Part shown: positions 9,152-18,574 of the stretch, piece after piece | Layout of the letters: the number at the start of each line of letters is the position of its first letter | Numbering within the stretch: position 1 is the first letter of the stretch | NCBI GenBank assembly: GCA_033765345.1 | Contig: JANRIC010000056.1 | Location: 30,838 to 94,837, forward strand | Length of the DNA stretch: 64,000 bases | Source of the DNA: JANRIC01 sp033765345 | GTDB taxonomy: Bacteria; Bacteroidota; Bacteroidia; Cytophagales; Microscillaceae | Direction of reading: 5' to 3' | Notes under the pieces: generated by a model | Told to the model about the DNA's origin: nothing | Databases searched by the model: none | What the model saw: the letters and a program-made list of their open reading frames with translations, nothing else | Made by a program: the position numbers and the translations under genes

Positions 9152-9742
9152 TCATTCCTTAGTCATGCGGGCGCGGATACGACTGAGGCTTTCCGGGGCA
9201 ATGCCCAGAAAAGAAGCCAGGTATTTTTGGGGTACACGTTGGATGAGATCGGGTCTTTCTTTCATCAGAATTTTGTAGTGTTCCTCGGCATTGTAGAAAA
9301 TATGTCGTTCTATTTTTTGTAGGGCAAGTACCAATAATTGTTTGATACGTTGATTGATTGCATAAGCAAATTCCAGATCTTCCTTTTCCAGCCTCTCGAT
9401 GTGTACAAAAGGGATGGTCAAAACTTGTGTATCTTCAATTGCCTGAAAAAATTGGCTGTTGGGTTGATTAAGAAAAAGTGATTCATAACAACCTATTGCC
9501 GTGAATTCATGCCGAAAATAAATGGTTTTTTCTTCTCCCTCAATGAGGTAAAAAGCTCTTACCAGCCCATTGATTATCAAAGAAAGATTTTTGTCTACCT
9601 CTCCCGGTCGAATTAATATTTCATTCCTTTTATAGAACTTAAAATTACCTTTTTGTAAAAGACTGAATACAATCTCCGGGTTTAAATCCGAAAAATGTGG
9701 AAAATTACGATTAAATTGCTTAAATTCGGCTTCTTTGGACAT
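9152..9742 (-). CDS. Crp/Fnr-family transcriptional regulator
   Basis: The 196-residue protein has an N-terminal cyclic-nucleotide-binding-type beta-barrel (residues about 20-130, with FKFYKRNEILIRPGEVDKN and GLVRAFY) and a short C-terminal helix-turn-helix (about 155-196, PQKYLASFLGIAPESLSRIRA). This is the single-lobe Crp/Fnr type that is abundant in Bacteroidota. It has no cysteine cluster like FNR, and the classical cAMP-contact Arg-Ser/Thr pair is not evident, so the ligand is unknown and may be absent. It is transcribed alone, with about 500 gene-free bases upstream. Regulation of nearby genes cannot be inferred from sequence. Confidence 0.88.
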   Translation of the reverse strand: MSKEAEFKQFNRNFPHFSDLNPEIVFSLLQKGNFKFYKRNEILIRPGEVDKNLSLIINGLVRAFYLIEGEEKTIYFRHEFTAIGCYESLFLNQPNSQFFQAIEDTQVLTIPFVHIERLEKEDLEFAYAINQRIKQLLVLALQKIERHIFYNAEEHYKILMKERPDLIQRVPQKYLASFLGIAPESLSRIRARMTKE

Positions 9743-9810
9743 ATTGTGGGTATAATTTTCGGAACAACAATTTTATTTATACTCAAACCGAAGTGGTTTT
9801 AATATAAAAA

Positions 9811-9928
9811 CAAGACCCTTGCAGGGGAGCTTTTAGCGCTTAAATCATGAATAATCAAGCTAATCAATCAAGAAAACTTGCCCCGCAGGGGTCTTGTGTT
9901 TCCTAAATCACTTTAATCTGGGTATAAA
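9811..9928. repeat. Dispersed repeat, copy 1, with internal hairpin
   Basis: Bases 9841-9928 (88 bases) recur at 60852-60939 with a single mismatch. In this copy the element also carries a left arm at 9811-9826 (CAAGACCCTTGCAGGG) that pairs with 9881-9896 (CCCCGCAGGGGTCTTG), the two differences being G-U-tolerant transitions. The arm-loop-arm form and near-perfect identity over 50 kb distance indicate a recently moved non-coding element rather than a gene-linked regulatory site. Confidence 0.85.
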
Positions 9929-10183
9929 ATAGCAAAAAACTGATCAAGTTCATACACAATTTAAGTTTATTTTTCTAGCTTCTTACAGTCTGTTCCTTGA
10001 TGGTTTTTTGGTAAATATAAGGACTCATTTTGAATTTTTCATCAAGAGTTTGATCAGCAAAAAAATATGATTCTCTTTTTTAACGTAATCACAATTTATG
10101 AAGTCTTTAGTAAATTCCAGTGTACCCAATTTGAATGTTCTTGTTTCGGGGTTTTCTAATGCCGAAACCAAATATTTGGAAAT

Positions 10184-10219
10184 ATAAAAAAAAGATGCCC
10201 AAGCGAAAAGCCTGGGCAT
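10184..10219 (-). terminator. Rho-independent terminator after the propeller-amidohydrolase gene
   Basis: On the minus strand ATGCCCAGGC and GCTTGGGCAT form a stem (10195-10219) around the loop TTTTC, followed by a run of eight T (10184-10193 on the plus strand as A). It lies 23 bases after the stop codon at 10243. Confidence 0.9.
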
Positions 10220-10242
10220 TTTAAAAAGCATTGGAGAAAAAT

Positions 10243-13200
10243 TTATTTCTTTAATCCGGGTACGTTCATTGGTTTATCGTCTTTGAAGCCCAGATCTACG
10301 GCTTTGCGCTGTGTAGGGTATACTTCATTGAGGGTAGCACCTTCGTACAGACGACCGTTTTTCATCACGTATTGTATGGAATTCGTATGGCGGATATTAT
10401 CCAGAGGGTTTTTATCCAAGATGACCAAATCAGCCAGTTTGCCGACTTCTACGCTGCCCAAATCCTGATCCAGCCCAATCGAGGTTGCACCCAGGATGGT
10501 TGCTACTCTGAGTGCGTCGTGGTTGTTCATTCCACCTGACTGCATAGCCCAAAGCTCCCAGTGATAGCCCAATCCCTGAAGCTGTCCGTGGCTACCCACG
10601 CCTGAAAATCCGCCTGCTTCTACCAGATTTTTGATAAATTGGGCGTGTTTTGGGAATACGTGTTCTTCTTCCATAGACCAATAGCTTCTTCTTCTTGAGT
10701 TACCTGCCAATTCTTCATAAGGCATGAAATGGGCAAGTTTTTGGTCTTTGTAAGGAAGTTCTGTGGCATAGAAATAATTTTCTGCCCAGGGTCCACCATA
10801 AGCCACCAAAAGGGTAGGAGTTACACACATTTTGGCTTCGGCAATGGTCTGTGTTACATCTTTGTAAATTGGGTGAATGGGCAGGGCGTGTTCGTGACCG
10901 GGGTAGCCGTCAAGGAGCTGAGTCATATTGAGTTTGAAATCGAGACCGCCCTCAGTGGTTGGCATCAGTTGCTGTTCTTTGGCAGCCATAATGATCCACT
11001 GGCGTTGCTGACGATTTCCAGTCATATACATTTTGATGGTTTTGGTATTGTAGTATTTGCTGTATTGCTTCAATACCTTTTCGGCGTGTTCGTAGCTTTT
11101 GAGGTTGTATGCCCAGAAACCAACTCCAGGTCCGGTAGAATACACACGGGGCCCGTACATCAATCCGGCTTCTACCATATCGGCGTAGGTGAGTACATCA
11201 GTGGTAGCAGTTTGGGGGTCGCGGGTGGTAGTCACGCCATAAGCCAGATTGGCGGCATAGATCCAAACTTGGTTTTTGTGAATGCCCCAGGCTGGCCACA
11301 TGTGTGCGTGTGTATCCACGAAGCCAGGTACGATGGTTTTGCCGGTCATATCGATGGTCTGAGTTTGAGGAGGTATGGTGAGTGTTCCGGTAGGGCCTAC
11401 GGCTTTGATGCGGTTATTCTCAATAAGTACGTCGCCTTGCTCGATGATTTCCTTGTCTTTCATCGTGATGATGCGTGCTCCTTTGAGCAAGGCACGCCCT
11501 TGAGGCATGTCTTTGGCAAAAGGAACTTTGATTTCATATTCTTTGGCTTCAAATTTAGCTTCTTCTTTTTTCTTATCTTTATCTTCCTTTTTCTCGCCTT
11601 CTTTTTTCGCTTCTCCTTCTTTCTTTTCTTCTTCTTCTTTTTTCTCATCTTCTTTGCCTTCTTCCTTTTTCTCTTCTTTTTCTTTTTTCTCTAGTTCGGC
11701 TTTTTTCTTTTCCTCTTCTTTTTTCTTGGCTTCTTCTTTTTTGGCTACTTTGACGCTATCGTCAAAAGCCTTGGCCTTATCCAGATCAAATACAAAGTGA
11801 GAACTACCCAAAGACCAATGCACTTTGCTGCCATCGCCTGACCAAGTAGGGAATTCACCACCCAACTCTGTCAGTTGGCGGGCAGGAAAAGCTGCCGAAC
11901 TGGGATCAGCCACAGAGATTTTAGGGGCTTTACCGGCCAGAGGTATATCTACCACATAGATTTCATTGTTGATTTGAGCCATAGCATAAGTGCCTTCGGG
12001 AGCCATTTTGATGATAGAAGCTGAGGAGGGTTGTTGGGCTTCCATGGCTTCAAAATTATCGGGAAGCATACAATAATTGGTATGCGAGGCGTGTTCGTCT
12101 TCAAAATTGGCAAAACCAAAGGTAGTGATTCCGGTAACCTGGACGTGCTCTTTTTCGTCCGTGCCATCCCATCGTACAGATATCAGTCCTTTGCTGGAAG
12201 TGAGATAAATGCGGTCTTCATTTTTGGTAAAATGCGGGTCACTTCTTCCATAGGATTTATCCACCAGTTGTACTTCGCCGCCATCTGCCGAAATCCAGCA
12301 TATTTCTTCATAAGCTCCAAAAGCAAAAGGCCCTACAGAGCTTTTGTAAGACTGTGCATCTCCTCGCGTGAAGGCAATTCTGTTTTGTTTGTAAGACCAA
12401 GCGGGGTTGGTGTAAATGCCCGGCTTAGTCGTAAGGCGAATAGGCTTGCCCTTGGCAGTCACATTAATTTTGTATAGGTGTCCTCCCTCGGGAGTCCAGG
12501 TGGTATACACAAGATTATTACCATCCGGCGACCAAGCAGGCTGGGCTTCGGTAAAATTATCGCTAGTCAGTCGGCGAGGTGTACCATTGGGGAAATCCAT
12601 CACATATAGGCGATTAAGCACTGTGAATGCCAGTTTTTTGCCATCTGGAGAGGGTACGGCATCACGGATTTGAGTGGCGAGAATTTCTTTATCGTCTTTG
12701 ATGGGGTAATTAAACTTAAGTTGCGGTCCGAGCTCAATCTCTACGTCTACATCCATCGGAATCTCAACGGCGTCTCCTCCGGCTACGGGGATTCGGTGAA
12801 TTTTGCCACCATAACAAGCATACAAAAACTTGCTATCTGGGCTAAAAGCCATACCGGGCAATACACCCAGCGGAGCGATAGATTCTTGCTCATCTCTTTG
12901 GATGGGATAAGCGAGCCATTTTTCATCTCCGGTTTTGAGGTTTCTCAGAATCAACCCGGTTTTATCTTCGTAGCGTGTGCCATACACAAGCCATTGCCCA
13001 TCCTTAGAAAGTACTGGTGTAAATGCCGATCCGTAGCGACTGGTTAGGGTACGTGTTTTACCATCATTACGATCATAAACACCTATTTGGTATTGAGGTA
13101 GTTGTGCATTATAGTTCCAGGGACCGAATCGTTGGGAATAATACACGTACCGTCCATCGTGACTGACGGCAGGGTCAATAGTTTTGAGTTGATCGGGTTT

Positions 13201-13806
13201 TTCGGTCAGTTGGATACCACCGCCACCTTCCCAGTAGTACATCCAGAGTTTGATCGCCAGTCGGCCGCGGGCTGCTACGATGTATTTGCCATCAGGAGTC
13301 CAGCAGGCAGAGGGATAATTCTGGTTTTTATCTTTGGTAAGCTGGATGGTGTCTTGTTTTTCCATATCCAGTACCCAGATGTTTTCGGAGCCGCTTTTGT
13401 CAGAAGTATAGACAATTTTCTTACCGTCGGGGCTATAGCGTGGGTGTGTGTCATAGGCCATACCTTTGGTGACGGCTTTGGCTTTGCCGCCGTTGATGGG
13501 CATGGTATAAATATCGCCCATCATATCAAAGACGATTTCCTGCCCGTTGGGGTGGATGTCCAACGAAGTCCAGGTTCCTTCTTGGGTATTAAACTTGACA
13601 GTGCGTTCGGCATCCAGAGGCAAAGGTTTTTTAGTATCCTTTTTCTTTTGGGTGGAGTCTGTTTTGGTAGAATCTTGTTGAAAGCATACAACTTTAACAT
13701 TTTTCAGGTTATAGGCTTGCACAGGCTGAGAAGCAATCATCAGCCATCCAATCAGCCCAAAAACGGCAAATCGGAGGTTTTTTAAGTAATTGTGTATATG
13801 GTACAT
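10243..13806 (-). CDS. Secreted TolB/PD40 beta-propeller fused to amidohydrolase
   Basis: The 1187-residue protein has a signal peptide (residues 1-31, ending PVQA), a Lys/Asp/Thr-rich linker, then a series of PD40/TolB-like propeller repeats (about 70-660, with the recurring W-S/TPDG pattern, e.g. SPDGKKIVYTSD, SPDGNNLVYTTW). A very Lys/Glu-rich segment of about 65 residues (about 687-751) precedes an amidohydrolase domain (about 790-1170) with the metal-binding HxH in VDTHAHMW, a GHEHALP segment and the usual C-terminal GKLADLVILDKNPL. It is expected to act in the periplasm or on the surface as a metal-dependent hydrolase; the substrate is unknown. The family commonly joins these two domains; the charged spacer is unusual. 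Confidence 0.88.
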   Translation of the reverse strand: MYHIHNYLKNLRFAVFGLIGWLMIASQPVQAYNLKNVKVVCFQQDSTKTDSTQKKKDTKKPLPLDAERTVKFNTQEGTWTSLDIHPNGQEIVFDMMGDIYTMPINGGKAKAVTKGMAYDTHPRYSPDGKKIVYTSDKSGSENIWVLDMEKQDTIQLTKDKNQNYPSACWTPDGKYIVAARGRLAIKLWMYYWEGGGGIQLTEKPDQLKTIDPAVSHDGRYVYYSQRFGPWNYNAQLPQYQIGVYDRNDGKTRTLTSRYGSAFTPVLSKDGQWLVYGTRYEDKTGLILRNLKTGDEKWLAYPIQRDEQESIAPLGVLPGMAFSPDSKFLYACYGGKIHRIPVAGGDAVEIPMDVDVEIELGPQLKFNYPIKDDKEILATQIRDAVPSPDGKKLAFTVLNRLYVMDFPNGTPRRLTSDNFTEAQPAWSPDGNNLVYTTWTPEGGHLYKINVTAKGKPIRLTTKPGIYTNPAWSYKQNRIAFTRGDAQSYKSSVGPFAFGAYEEICWISADGGEVQLVDKSYGRSDPHFTKNEDRIYLTSSKGLISVRWDGTDEKEHVQVTGITTFGFANFEDEHASHTNYCMLPDNFEAMEAQQPSSASIIKMAPEGTYAMAQINNEIYVVDIPLAGKAPKISVADPSSAAFPARQLTELGGEFPTWSGDGSKVHWSLGSSHFVFDLDKAKAFDDSVKVAKKEEAKKKEEEKKKAELEKKEKEEKKEEGKEDEKKEEEEKKEGEAKKEGEKKEDKDKKKEEAKFEAKEYEIKVPFAKDMPQGRALLKGARIITMKDKEIIEQGDVLIENNRIKAVGPTGTLTIPPQTQTIDMTGKTIVPGFVDTHAHMWPAWGIHKNQVWIYAANLAYGVTTTRDPQTATTDVLTYADMVEAGLMYGPRVYSTGPGVGFWAYNLKSYEHAEKVLKQYSKYYNTKTIKMYMTGNRQQRQWIIMAAKEQQLMPTTEGGLDFKLNMTQLLDGYPGHEHALPIHPIYKDVTQTIAEAKMCVTPTLLVAYGGPWAENYFYATELPYKDQKLAHFMPYEELAGNSRRRSYWSMEEEHVFPKHAQFIKNLVEAGGFSGVGSHGQLQGLGYHWELWAMQSGGMNNHDALRVATILGATSIGLDQDLGSVEVGKLADLVILDKNPLDNIRHTNSIQYVMKNGRLYEGATLNEVYPTQRKAVDLGFKDDKPMNVPGLKK

Positions 13807-13916
13807 ATCATTTAATGATTGATAAAATTTTAATTTTGGGGAAATATAAAAAAAAAATAATAAGATGTTAAAGACATCTCCAAAAATTAAGAAATAAGCC
13901 TTAAAAAAATTAAGGC

Positions 13917-14054
13917 ATGAGACTAGTTATTGGCTGGATTTTTTGGGTTGCTTGCTGTCTCTGTAGCTTTGCTTCATCTACAAAGAAAACTCTTCACTAT
14001 GCTGGAGAAACGCTTCGCTATGCCGAAGAAACGCTTGGCAAAGGGGAGGGATGA
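13917..14054 (+). CDS. Possible 45-residue secreted peptide
   Basis: An ATG-to-TGA frame of 45 codons encodes a hydrophobic, signal-like N-terminus (MRLVIGWIFWVACCLCSFASS) and then a hydrophilic tail with two copies of a seven-residue motif (LHYAGET, LRYAEET), produced by a 20-base tandem duplication in the DNA. No promoter or ribosome binding site stands out. The combination is suggestive but frames of this size arise by chance, so it is listed with low confidence. Confidence 0.2.
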   Translation: MRLVIGWIFWVACCLCSFASSTKKTLHYAGETLRYAEETLGKGEG

Positions 14055-14201
14055 TTTTTTATAATTTTACTTGAGGATAAATTTGCCCAAACAAGATCGC
14101 CTCGATCTTATCGTTGCTCGTTTTTGTATATCAATCCCTGAGTTCCAAGAAATTTCATAAAGAGGTGGTGTTAAACAAGTAATGCTGTGTATTCAAAAAG
14201 G

Positions 14202-14227
14202 GTTTTGTGAGGACACAAAGCTGGGCG
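14202..14227. repeat. Dispersed hairpin repeat, copy 1
   Basis: TTTTGTG-AGGA-CACAAAG with trailing CTGGGCG forms a short hairpin and matches the element at 60825-60850 (CTTGGTG-AAGA-CACCAAG, CCGGGCG) including the compensatory changes that preserve pairing. Confidence 0.6.
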
Positions 14228-14242
14228 TTTTTTAGAATCTTC

Positions 14243-14262
14243 AAAAAATCTCTCGGGAGATT
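14243..14262 (-). terminator. Terminator after the DUF445 gene
   Basis: On the minus strand AATCTC-CCGA-GAGATT forms a 6-bp stem (14247-14262) followed by TTTTTT. It lies 8 bases past the stop codon. Confidence 0.7.
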
Positions 14263-14269
14263 GGAAGTC

Positions 14270-17200
14270 TTAGAAGATTGCAAAAAATGCGATCAAACCA
14301 AAGTCAATTACCAGACCGAAGATAATTCCAAAAATAAAACCGTATCCAATCAAGTATTTAAAATATTTGCGGGCAAAACCATAAAAAAGGTCTTCCAGCT
14401 CTTTGGCGTGCATGTTTTCAATTTCGCGAACCACAATGGCTTTGAAGTTCAGAGAGTTAATCAGACCTAATATATTATTTTCAAGGGTCGTAAAAATAGC
14501 CCTTGCAGTAGTATGTATAAGAAAGTCCTTGGTTTCTGGGCGTACTTTTTCAGGAAATTGCCGAAAAAGCTCCTGAAATAATTTCGCAAGTTGCTCACGA
14601 ATTAGTTGCTGATTTGCCGCATCGTGGAGTAATTCCTTCAGCAAAACATCGATATCTTCCCGAATTTGAGGCACAGAAATTAGAGAATCAAGAGATTGCT
14701 TACTTAGTTTTTGGCTGCCTTTTTCTATCAGGCTTTTTTTGAGGTTTTCCAGAGCATTGCTATCAAAGAGATGCGTCAGCAATCGGTCACTTAATAATGC
14801 AAGGTCGGCAGGATTCACTCCTTTGAATAAAGTAGCTGTATGTACGGGGAGGAAGTTTCGTTTAAGCATATCTGCAAACAAAGTAGCAAAAGGTTTTGCT
14901 ATTTTTTTGCATACAGCTTCATCATCCACGAGGGTACGAAGATGTTGCTGAATAATTTCAATTTCAGGATTAAGTATGGTTCTCAGATGCTCGACCAATG
15001 CCGTGGAATCATCTTTAATCAGTGCATTGAGCGGAATTTTAAAGATTCTCTCTTCCAGAATCAGGTTGGTGAGTTGGCGTGTTTTACGAAGAAGTTTAGG
15101 GTTTTGTAGGACTCGATCAATGTGCGATTTGATGCTTTCTTTATCCAGTGCGATGAAGTTATTGGTATTAAAAGGAGATTCTCCCAGGTCTTTGACCTTG
15201 GCATGAATCATGTTTTGCAGGCTTCCAAATTCAGTTTGTAGGAAGTTAGGAATGCCCTTTTCAATCAGATCGTGGGTAGTTCCGATGATGGAGTTTTTGT
15301 AGGTCCAGGCTAGAGCGTTTTGTGCAAGTGCTTGATTGTAGACTGTATTGGCGATGTCTTCTTTATTTTTTTGCATCCAGTTTACGGCCAGTTGAATGAT
15401 GCGCTCAAGAATTTGATTGAGATTATTCTCGATCATTTCCAGGAGTCGCCCTCCAAAAAAGTCTTTGATACTTTTGCCCGGGGCAAATTCATCGCTTAAT
15501 TTATCATCGATAAAAGAAAAAATTCTTTGTTTGATGGCATCACTCTGAATTTTGCTTTGAATAAAGTCAAATACCTGGTTTTTGAGGTTTTCTTCCTGCT
15601 CATCATTCAGGATTTCTTCCAGGTTTTTTTGAATAAATTCATTGATTTTCTTCTCCAGAAAATCAAAATTGGCTAGATCAAGAATATCCTGTACCTCGAT
15701 CCTTTGTTCAAATTTTCGTATTTCTTCCATCATCCAGGGCTGTAAGGCATTGAGCAATTGCCGGGTAAGCCCTAGGGGTAATATATCTTTGAGCGTATAT
15801 TTTTGTGCGAGCCATTTCAAAAGTTGCTGATATAAAAACTCCTGCGAGCGATTTTTAAGATTTGGGTCATTCAAGTTGGCAGTCACTTGCTTGTCAAAAA
15901 GTTTATTTAGTATTTCGCCAGGGTGCCAATCTTTTTGCTTGTCTATCCAATCTTTGACAGCCTCCCGAATCCTTGACTCCTGCTTGATGATTTGATCCAG
16001 GCTTGCATTTGCCAGATTAGCGGCCAGGCGTTCTTGGTTTTGCTCCAGTAATTGATGACTAAAAGCATATTCATTTTTGGAAAACAAATCCTTAAAATTC
16101 TCTTCAAGTCGGGGTTGGTTTTTGGTAAAATTCTCCTGGAGATTTTCTTGGTTCAGCAATCGATCCCCAATAAATCGCCCCATACTGGCAGCAAAACGGG
16201 GCTTGTGTTTGGCAATCACACCAGGCGTAAAAAGCAAGGTATATTTAGAGCCGAACAGCCTGATGGGGTGGTAGGGTCTAAATAACATTTTGATAGCCAG
16301 CCAGTTAGTGCCCCAGCCCGTCACTCCATACGCTATACCGGAGACAATCATCAATAATCCAATATCTTTAAATTCGGGCATAGCCAGGAGCATAAATCCT
16401 GTAATAGCCCCCAATACTCCCCCAAATAAACTGAGAGGCTCCAATTCTTCCCCCATGGCTTTATAAACCATTTCTTTGAGTTTAGTATCGGGTTGTTTTG
16501 CCAGGTTTTCCTGCACCAGTGCCTCGATGCGGCCTTTCATCAGGGAGGGTAAATTTTCTAACAAATAATTTTTGATCGCTAGAGTAATTGAGTGATCAAT
16601 ACTGCCGGATTGTGTGAGTTGATCTACAAAAGTGACCAGTTCCTGGTCTTTGAAAGACTGGAATTGTGTGTTAAGAAATACGTCTAGGTTGTTGTTGATC
16701 AGAGAATCCCAGTCAATGTCTTTCTCAGGAAGGCTGATTTTTTTATCCAAGACGTAATTTTGCAGGTTTTTAGCGATAAAATCCTCGATCTGAGGCAGAT
16801 TTTCTCTCAGGATATAGATGAAGGTTTTTTCAAAATTTTGGGCGTATAGTTCGGTTTTCTCAGGTTTGAGCCAGGTACTAAGGGGGGAATTTCGGATTTT
16901 ATGAAGTTCTTGATGAATCCGAGTTTGGATAAACTCATCCAGTTTGGGCGTAAAAATCCACTTTTGCTTGGCTTCCTGCTCAATAACAGAATCCAATAAA
17001 TCTGTAAGTGCTTTATGAAGCCGCTGTTCGCTAAACCAATTGGCGATCGGTTTGTCAAAAATATTAGCCATGTCTTTGACCTCTACACGGGTGATGCTTT
17101 GGGTAATTTGATTTTTGAGAACAGGGATGAGATTATCAAGAATTTTTTCCTGATCAAATCTTCGGATAATATCGCCAATGGTATTGTTTTTTAGATAATC

Positions 17201-18412
17201 TAAAAGATAGGAGGAAGCTCGCTGGGAAAGAATTTTAACATCTTGTTTTTCAATAAGTTCTATAAGTTTTTCTTCTACACCTACGTATTTACCTACATTT
17301 CCCAGAAAGATAGAAGCCAAGAGTTGCCCAAAGGATGAAGTATTGTCTTTGAAGCTATGCTGGATGAGTTGCTCAAGTTTGGCTTTTTTCTGCCGAATCC
17401 AGGGCACAAGGGTATTGAGCATATCCGGTAATTTTTTCTCGAGAAATGATTCAAAATTACCTTTCAGATCATCAGAGAGCAGCTCAAACACAGTCGCTTT
17501 TTCTTCCTGCAATACATTCAGGATAAATTTCAGGAGTGTCTGAATAATGTCATCACTTACATCCGATTGAAAAAGATTTTGTATATTCTCAAGAATGGCT
17601 TTGGGTACATTTTCTATATTGCCAACTGAAAAAACTTCGTGAAGTCGTTTTTGGGCAATTTCTCGAGATATTTTTAGGATTAATTCATCCAAATCCAGGT
17701 TTTCCTTCGTCTGATTGACCAAAGTATCCAGCCTATCCGCATAATTGTATCGTAAGGTTTCGTGGAAATCTTGAAACAAACCAGGTAGATTATTTTGCAG
17801 GGCATGGAGTATCTGTTCGGGAATCAGTTCTTTCAGAGAAAATCGGTTAGTTTCCTGAATGAATTGTGACAATACAGGTCGTAGAATATCTTCGTTTTGC
17901 AGAAGTTCTGCTGCAAGTTGGGATAACTTGCCTGAGATCTGCTCAATCTGTGAGGCTGAAAGGAGTTTTTCCAGTTTTACATCTTGTAAAATCGAATTTA
18001 CCGACTCAGGGGCGATTCCTTGTAGGTACAAAAGCAGGTGATTTTTTAGATCGATAAAAGCGTTTTCCAGACAAGGTACTTCGTTGAGGGTAAGCTGTGG
18101 TCCGAGGGCTTGTTTGAGGTGAGTCTGAAAAAGGTCTGATACCACATTCCGTAAGATTTCCTCGAATTCGGGTTTTCGTAACTCCTGATCAATGGCACGG
18201 TGGTGAATCACATCACTTTCAACCAATTGAGAGATTTTGCTTTCAAATTGTTGTCGTTCTTTGACGATTACCCCACCCAGTCCGAATCGGATACCTAAAG
18301 GTTTGTAATGAATTCTAAAATATTCCTTAAAAAGCATTTGAATAGCCAGATAGTTGGTAGCGTATCCTACAACTGCTCCGGCTAAAACCTTCGAGATGAT
18401 ATTCCCAAGCAT
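14270..18412 (-). CDS. Giant DUF445 membrane protein with duplicated module
   Basis: The 1380-residue protein contains two copies of the DUF445 signature: GYATNYLAIQMLF at residues 16-28 and GWGTNWLAIKMLFRP near residue 700, each preceded by a hydrophobic segment and followed by a long helical, Gln/Leu/Glu-rich domain. A further helix pair ends the chain (about 1345-1380). Ordinary DUF445 proteins are roughly 400 residues, so this is more than three times the usual length and looks like a fused tandem duplication. The family is membrane-associated and has no established biochemical function. It stands alone between the propeller-amidohydrolase and the DUF697 gene, with its own terminator. Confidence 0.85.
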   Translation of the reverse strand: MLGNIISKVLAGAVVGYATNYLAIQMLFKEYFRIHYKPLGIRFGLGGVIVKERQQFESKISQLVESDVIHHRAIDQELRKPEFEEILRNVVSDLFQTHLKQALGPQLTLNEVPCLENAFIDLKNHLLLYLQGIAPESVNSILQDVKLEKLLSASQIEQISGKLSQLAAELLQNEDILRPVLSQFIQETNRFSLKELIPEQILHALQNNLPGLFQDFHETLRYNYADRLDTLVNQTKENLDLDELILKISREIAQKRLHEVFSVGNIENVPKAILENIQNLFQSDVSDDIIQTLLKFILNVLQEEKATVFELLSDDLKGNFESFLEKKLPDMLNTLVPWIRQKKAKLEQLIQHSFKDNTSSFGQLLASIFLGNVGKYVGVEEKLIELIEKQDVKILSQRASSYLLDYLKNNTIGDIIRRFDQEKILDNLIPVLKNQITQSITRVEVKDMANIFDKPIANWFSEQRLHKALTDLLDSVIEQEAKQKWIFTPKLDEFIQTRIHQELHKIRNSPLSTWLKPEKTELYAQNFEKTFIYILRENLPQIEDFIAKNLQNYVLDKKISLPEKDIDWDSLINNNLDVFLNTQFQSFKDQELVTFVDQLTQSGSIDHSITLAIKNYLLENLPSLMKGRIEALVQENLAKQPDTKLKEMVYKAMGEELEPLSLFGGVLGAITGFMLLAMPEFKDIGLLMIVSGIAYGVTGWGTNWLAIKMLFRPYHPIRLFGSKYTLLFTPGVIAKHKPRFAASMGRFIGDRLLNQENLQENFTKNQPRLEENFKDLFSKNEYAFSHQLLEQNQERLAANLANASLDQIIKQESRIREAVKDWIDKQKDWHPGEILNKLFDKQVTANLNDPNLKNRSQEFLYQQLLKWLAQKYTLKDILPLGLTRQLLNALQPWMMEEIRKFEQRIEVQDILDLANFDFLEKKINEFIQKNLEEILNDEQEENLKNQVFDFIQSKIQSDAIKQRIFSFIDDKLSDEFAPGKSIKDFFGGRLLEMIENNLNQILERIIQLAVNWMQKNKEDIANTVYNQALAQNALAWTYKNSIIGTTHDLIEKGIPNFLQTEFGSLQNMIHAKVKDLGESPFNTNNFIALDKESIKSHIDRVLQNPKLLRKTRQLTNLILEERIFKIPLNALIKDDSTALVEHLRTILNPEIEIIQQHLRTLVDDEAVCKKIAKPFATLFADMLKRNFLPVHTATLFKGVNPADLALLSDRLLTHLFDSNALENLKKSLIEKGSQKLSKQSLDSLISVPQIREDIDVLLKELLHDAANQQLIREQLAKLFQELFRQFPEKVRPETKDFLIHTTARAIFTTLENNILGLINSLNFKAIVVREIENMHAKELEDLFYGFARKYFKYLIGYGFIFGIIFGLVIDFGLIAFFAIF

Positions 18413-18574
18413 TCAGCGTTTTTTTTTCCTACAAATATATGAATTTTAGATAAATAAAGGACAATTAACCGTGGAAGCTCAGAAGAGGCGATAGAATAGC
18501 AAGAAATAAAAAAACAGACTTGAAGAGGTTTGAGGGCTCAACTTCTTAATTGGTAGCCCCCAAATACAAAATTT

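Larger units (their letters stand above)
9743..10242. other. 500-base gene-free stretch with palindromic repeat element
   Basis: It contains a dispersed repeat (see 9811-9928) and, at its right end, the terminator of the amidohydrolase gene. A 68-codon open frame at 10025-10231 overlaps that terminator and does not look coding. Confidence 0.6.
13807..14269. other. 463-base gap with tandem repeat, hairpins and one small open frame
   Basis: An AT-rich first part is followed by a small open frame (13917-14054), a hairpin with 7-bp arms at 14093-14109 (AAGATCG/CGATCTT), a dispersed hairpin repeat (14202-14227) and the DUF445 gene terminator. No larger gene is present on either strand. Confidence 0.6.

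Noticed and set aside
10025..10231. 68-codon open frame on the minus strand downstream of the amidohydrolase gene
   Set aside because: Its first codons are the terminator hairpin and T-run of the upstream gene, and the composition is that of non-coding AT-rich DNA.
10729..13785. Several long plus-strand frames (up to 321 codons) opposite the propeller-amidohydrolase gene
   Set aside because: They are antisense shadows. One contains the Phe/Leu-rich complement of the Lys/Glu tract, and the minus-strand protein has clear domains over the same bases.
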